Shown here: in pieces, positions 6,900-8,561 of the stretch
Position numbering within the stretch: position 1 is the first letter of the stretch
Layout of the letters: every line of letters begins with the position of its first letter
Source of the DNA: Marinilabiliales bacterium
GTDB taxonomy: Bacteria > Bacteroidota > Bacteroidia > Bacteroidales > BM523
Assembly: GCA_002869425.1 (NCBI GenBank)
Contig: PKSZ01000221.1
Location: forward strand, 6,967-15,527
Length of the DNA stretch: 8,561 nucleotides
Direction of reading: 5' to 3'
Position numbers and translations under genes: made by a program
The notes under the pieces: model-generated
Database searches by the model: none
Told to the model about the DNA's origin: nothing
The model's input: the letters and a program-made list of their open reading frames with translations, nothing else

Positions 6900-8561
6900 A
6901 ATATCTGAATATGTTCCATTGGTAGTATTTCCCAAGCCTTGTCCATATACGTTATTGTCTATATTTGACGTATGGTCTATAATTGGATCTGGATTTTCTG
7001 AGCTGGCATTTTGTCCATAACCTGCTGTTGGTGAACCATATTCCCAGCTATCTCCACGAGTATGCGTTCCTGTTCCAATCGCATCGTATCCGTGCTGCCA
7101 TCCTGCTTCCGGTGCCGGGTCAAAATCATCAGAGAACGCTGAAACCACAGAGTAATTGTATACATAAGTAATATCATGCGTTCCTGCAACAGCAGCAGAA
7201 GGAGTAAACAATGAATCATCAGAAATACCAGGCCCACCAAACCAGCTGATAGAGGTAGGATAATCACCTGTAAGTGCAACCGGACCATCGTCATCTTCGC
7301 AGTAACTTAAATCAAGACCAGAATAAGAAGCAAATGCCTCATTTACAAAAACAACTACATCGGCTGTTCCAGGACAATTTGGATTTTCTCCTGTAACAGT
7401 TGCTGTATAGGTAGTAGTAACAGAAGGTGTTACTGATACCGACTGATTGCTCTCCTGACCTGACAAACTTGGATCAGCAGGATTTGCTGTCCAATCGAAA
7501 TTATTTCCACCATTGGCTGTTAAGAATGCAGCCTGTCCTTCACATATGGTTTTATCCTGTCCTGCATCAGCAACGATCACCCCACTACTTGCCGCAAAAA
7601 TATACTCACAATTATCCCCGGCAAAACCATCAATCATCAATAAATATTGATTACCAGGCACAAGATCTGTTGCTACAATTTGTCCATTGATCACTTTTCC
7701 CGGACTCCAACAATTTGATTTGGCCGTAAAATTTCCATAAGTACAATCTGTTTCATAAACCTGCAACTGCACACCATAAATACTACCACTGGAGTTTCCC
7801 TGGCAATTGTAAACCCAAACATCCAGAACTGCTGTTGTACTATCAGCTACAAAAGAAAGCCAACTATTATTATTCACTCCTCCACAGAAAATATACAGCA
7901 GCTCATTAGGACTTGGCCAGTCATCGGTATTGTATGAACCAATTTCCGCATGGTCGGTTTGATATGAGCTGGTAGTATTACCGTGGTAGCCGTTAAAATC
8001 GCATATGGGCTCAGCAGTTTCACAAAACTCTCCAGCCGGTACACTGGCAGAAGCTGGCGGAGCAACACAATTTATAGGACAATCGATATCCACTTCAAAT
8101 CCATCAGCCACAGTAGCAATATCAGATGTGAAACGAATGGTTATATATCCGGATTGTGCATAATATGCATTCCCTCTCTGATCAATTGTAGTTCCTGGAT
8201 ACATAGGATATGCCTGAACATAGGAACCAATTTGAGGCGAAGCACTACTGGGTCCATCGTAGAAATACAATTTATCATAAATATTTTCAATATTGTAATC
8301 CTTCAGAATTGCTCTGATACAACCGCCGTTTGTTGAAGCAAAAGTAACTTCATAATCTTCATTATCACCATACTGACCAGATTCGCCACCGCTATCAAAC
8401 AATTTTGAATTACAAGTATTGTACAAATTACCATCTGTTGTGGCATACAAAATAATTTCTGTAGCCGGATCAACATAGGTTCCCTGCACTGTGATGTCAT
8501 CAATACAAACTCCATAACCATAGCCGGATATACCTTCAAAAGCCAGATAGTAAGTACTGGA
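6897..8561 (-). CDS. Upstream half of the giant surface protein: jelly-roll end, CUB-like and Ig/PKD-like domains
   Basis: The frame is open to the right edge, so the GTG at 8489 is not a real start: 24 more codons precede it and read SSTYYLAFEG ... GYGVCIDDIT, the end of a MAM/cleaved-adhesin-type jelly-roll. Numbering from 8489: residues 26-137 are CUB-like (CNSKLFDSGGESGQYGDNED ... DKLYFYDG ... ADGFEVDIDC, nt 8079-8414). Residues 141-300 form a Cys-rich beta domain often seen in type IX cargo (CETAEPICDFNGYHGNT, ending in YLLMIDGFAGDNCEYIF). Residues 303-384 are Ig/PKD-like (VIVADAGQDKTICEGQ ... TTTYTATVTG), and 385-445 a second Ig-like unit (YCEDDDGPVALTG ... SWFGGPGI). From 446 a second jelly-roll starts (DDFDPAPEAGWQ ... 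SWEYGSP) and is cut after GTYSDI by TAA. Such domains usually bind glycans or proteins outside the cell; the ligand is unknown. Confidence 0.8.
   Translation of the reverse strand, partial: SSTYYLAFEGISGYGYGVCIDDITVQGTYVDPATEIILYATTDGNLYNTCNSKLFDSGGESGQYGDNEDYEVTFASTNGGCIRAILKDYNIENIYDKLYFYDGPSSASPQIGSYVQAYPMYPGTTIDQRGNAYYAQSGYITIRFTSDIATVADGFEVDIDCPINCVAPPASASVPAGEFCETAEPICDFNGYHGNTTSSYQTDHAEIGSYNTDDWPSPNELLYIFCGGVNNNSWLSFVADSTTAVLDVWVYNCQGNSSGSIYGVQLQVYETDCTYGNFTAKSNCWSPGKVINGQIVATDLVPGNQYLLMIDGFAGDNCEYIFAASSGVIVADAGQDKTICEGQAAFLTANGGNNFDWTANPADPSLSGQESNQSVSVTPSVTTTYTATVTGENPNCPGTADVVVFVNEAFASYSGLDLSYCEDDDGPVALTGDYPTSISWFGGPGISDDSLFTPSAAVAGTHDITYVYNYSVVSAFSDDFDPAPEAGWQHGYDAIGTGTHTRGDSWEYGSPTAGYGQNASSENPDPIIDHTSNIDNNVYGQGLGNTTNGTYSDI

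Larger units (their letters stand above)
2337..8561 (-). pseudogene. Giant SprB-repeat type IX secreted surface protein, broken by an internal TAA, 5' end outside window
   Basis: A single reading frame runs from the right edge to the TAA at 2339-2337: 2,074 codons plus the stop, interrupted only by a TAA at 6899-6897. Both sides of that stop lie in the same frame, and together they complete one jelly-roll domain. I therefore read this as one gene with a nonsense codon (or sequence error), not two genes. Domain order: jelly-roll end, CUB-like, a Cys-rich beta domain, Ig/PKD-like, interrupted jelly-roll, PKD, 16 SprB repeats, type B sorting domain. This matches large Bacteroidota adhesins and gliding filaments such as Flavobacterium SprB in style, but I do not claim orthology. 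The Sec signal must lie to the right of the window. As written, the upstream product would have a Sec signal but no type IX signal, and the downstream product the reverse. A terminator follows the gene. Confidence 0.75.

Noticed and set aside
8487..8489. GTG at 8489 as the start of the upstream half
   Set aside because: The same frame is open to the window edge and the 24 codons before it complete a jelly-roll ending, so the gene continues off the window.
2390..8539. Other open frames of about 60-120 codons overlapping the giant gene on both strands
   Set aside because: They lie inside the repeat-coding gene, show no family features or signals, and are explained by the stop-poor, repetitive composition of the true frame.
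1..8561. Reassignment of TAA to an amino acid, to explain both internal stops
   Set aside because: TAA ends the GWxTD, rlmB and giant genes at the correct family lengths, one of them just before a terminator, so TAA is a working stop here.

Overview
The window looks like chromosome from a member of the Bacteroidota. The gene types say so: a GWxTD-domain lipoprotein, a SprB-repeat surface protein ending in a gliding-motility-type (type B) type IX secretion sorting domain, and a Bacteroidetes-style NlpC/P60 SH3 start. AT-rich spacers and the lack of Shine-Dalgarno sequences fit this. A Bacteroidales or Marinilabiliales-like lineage is my guess, not something the sequence proves.

Layout, left to right. 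(1) Positions 1-157, minus strand: the N-terminal SH3-like part of an NlpC/P60-type (C40) peptidase gene that would run off the left edge, but an in-frame TAA lies at 2-4. (2) Positions 158-281: a divergent AT-rich spacer. (3) Positions 282-1553, plus strand: a GWxTD-domain lipoprotein. It overlaps by one base (TAATG) with (4) a SpoU/TrmH-family 23S rRNA 2'-O-methyltransferase (RlmB-like), 1553-2302. (5) Positions 2304-2330: a hairpin that can end both convergent transcription units and is better formed on the minus strand. (6) Positions 2337-8561, minus strand: one giant surface-protein gene, open at the right edge. It has a jelly-roll end, a CUB-like domain, a secretion-associated beta domain, Ig/PKD-like domains, a second jelly-roll, a PKD domain, 16 SprB-type repeats and a type B C-terminal domain. 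A single in-frame TAA at 6897-6899 cuts it in the middle of the second jelly-roll.

How the genes fit together: the GWxTD and rlmB genes look like a small coupled operon with housekeeping or envelope roles. The giant gene would encode an outer-surface adhesin or motility-type filament, carried across the inner membrane by Sec and across the outer membrane by the type IX system. The internal stop separates the expected N-terminal Sec signal, outside the window, from the C-terminal sorting signal, so as written the gene should not put its repeat region on the cell surface.

The points most worth a second look are the two isolated nonsense codons, a two-class higher-order organisation of the SprB repeats, an almost complete lack of Lys/Arg across about 1,200 residues, and an N-to-C rise in acidity along the array. 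I saw no RNA gene, CRISPR array, insertion sequence or defence system.
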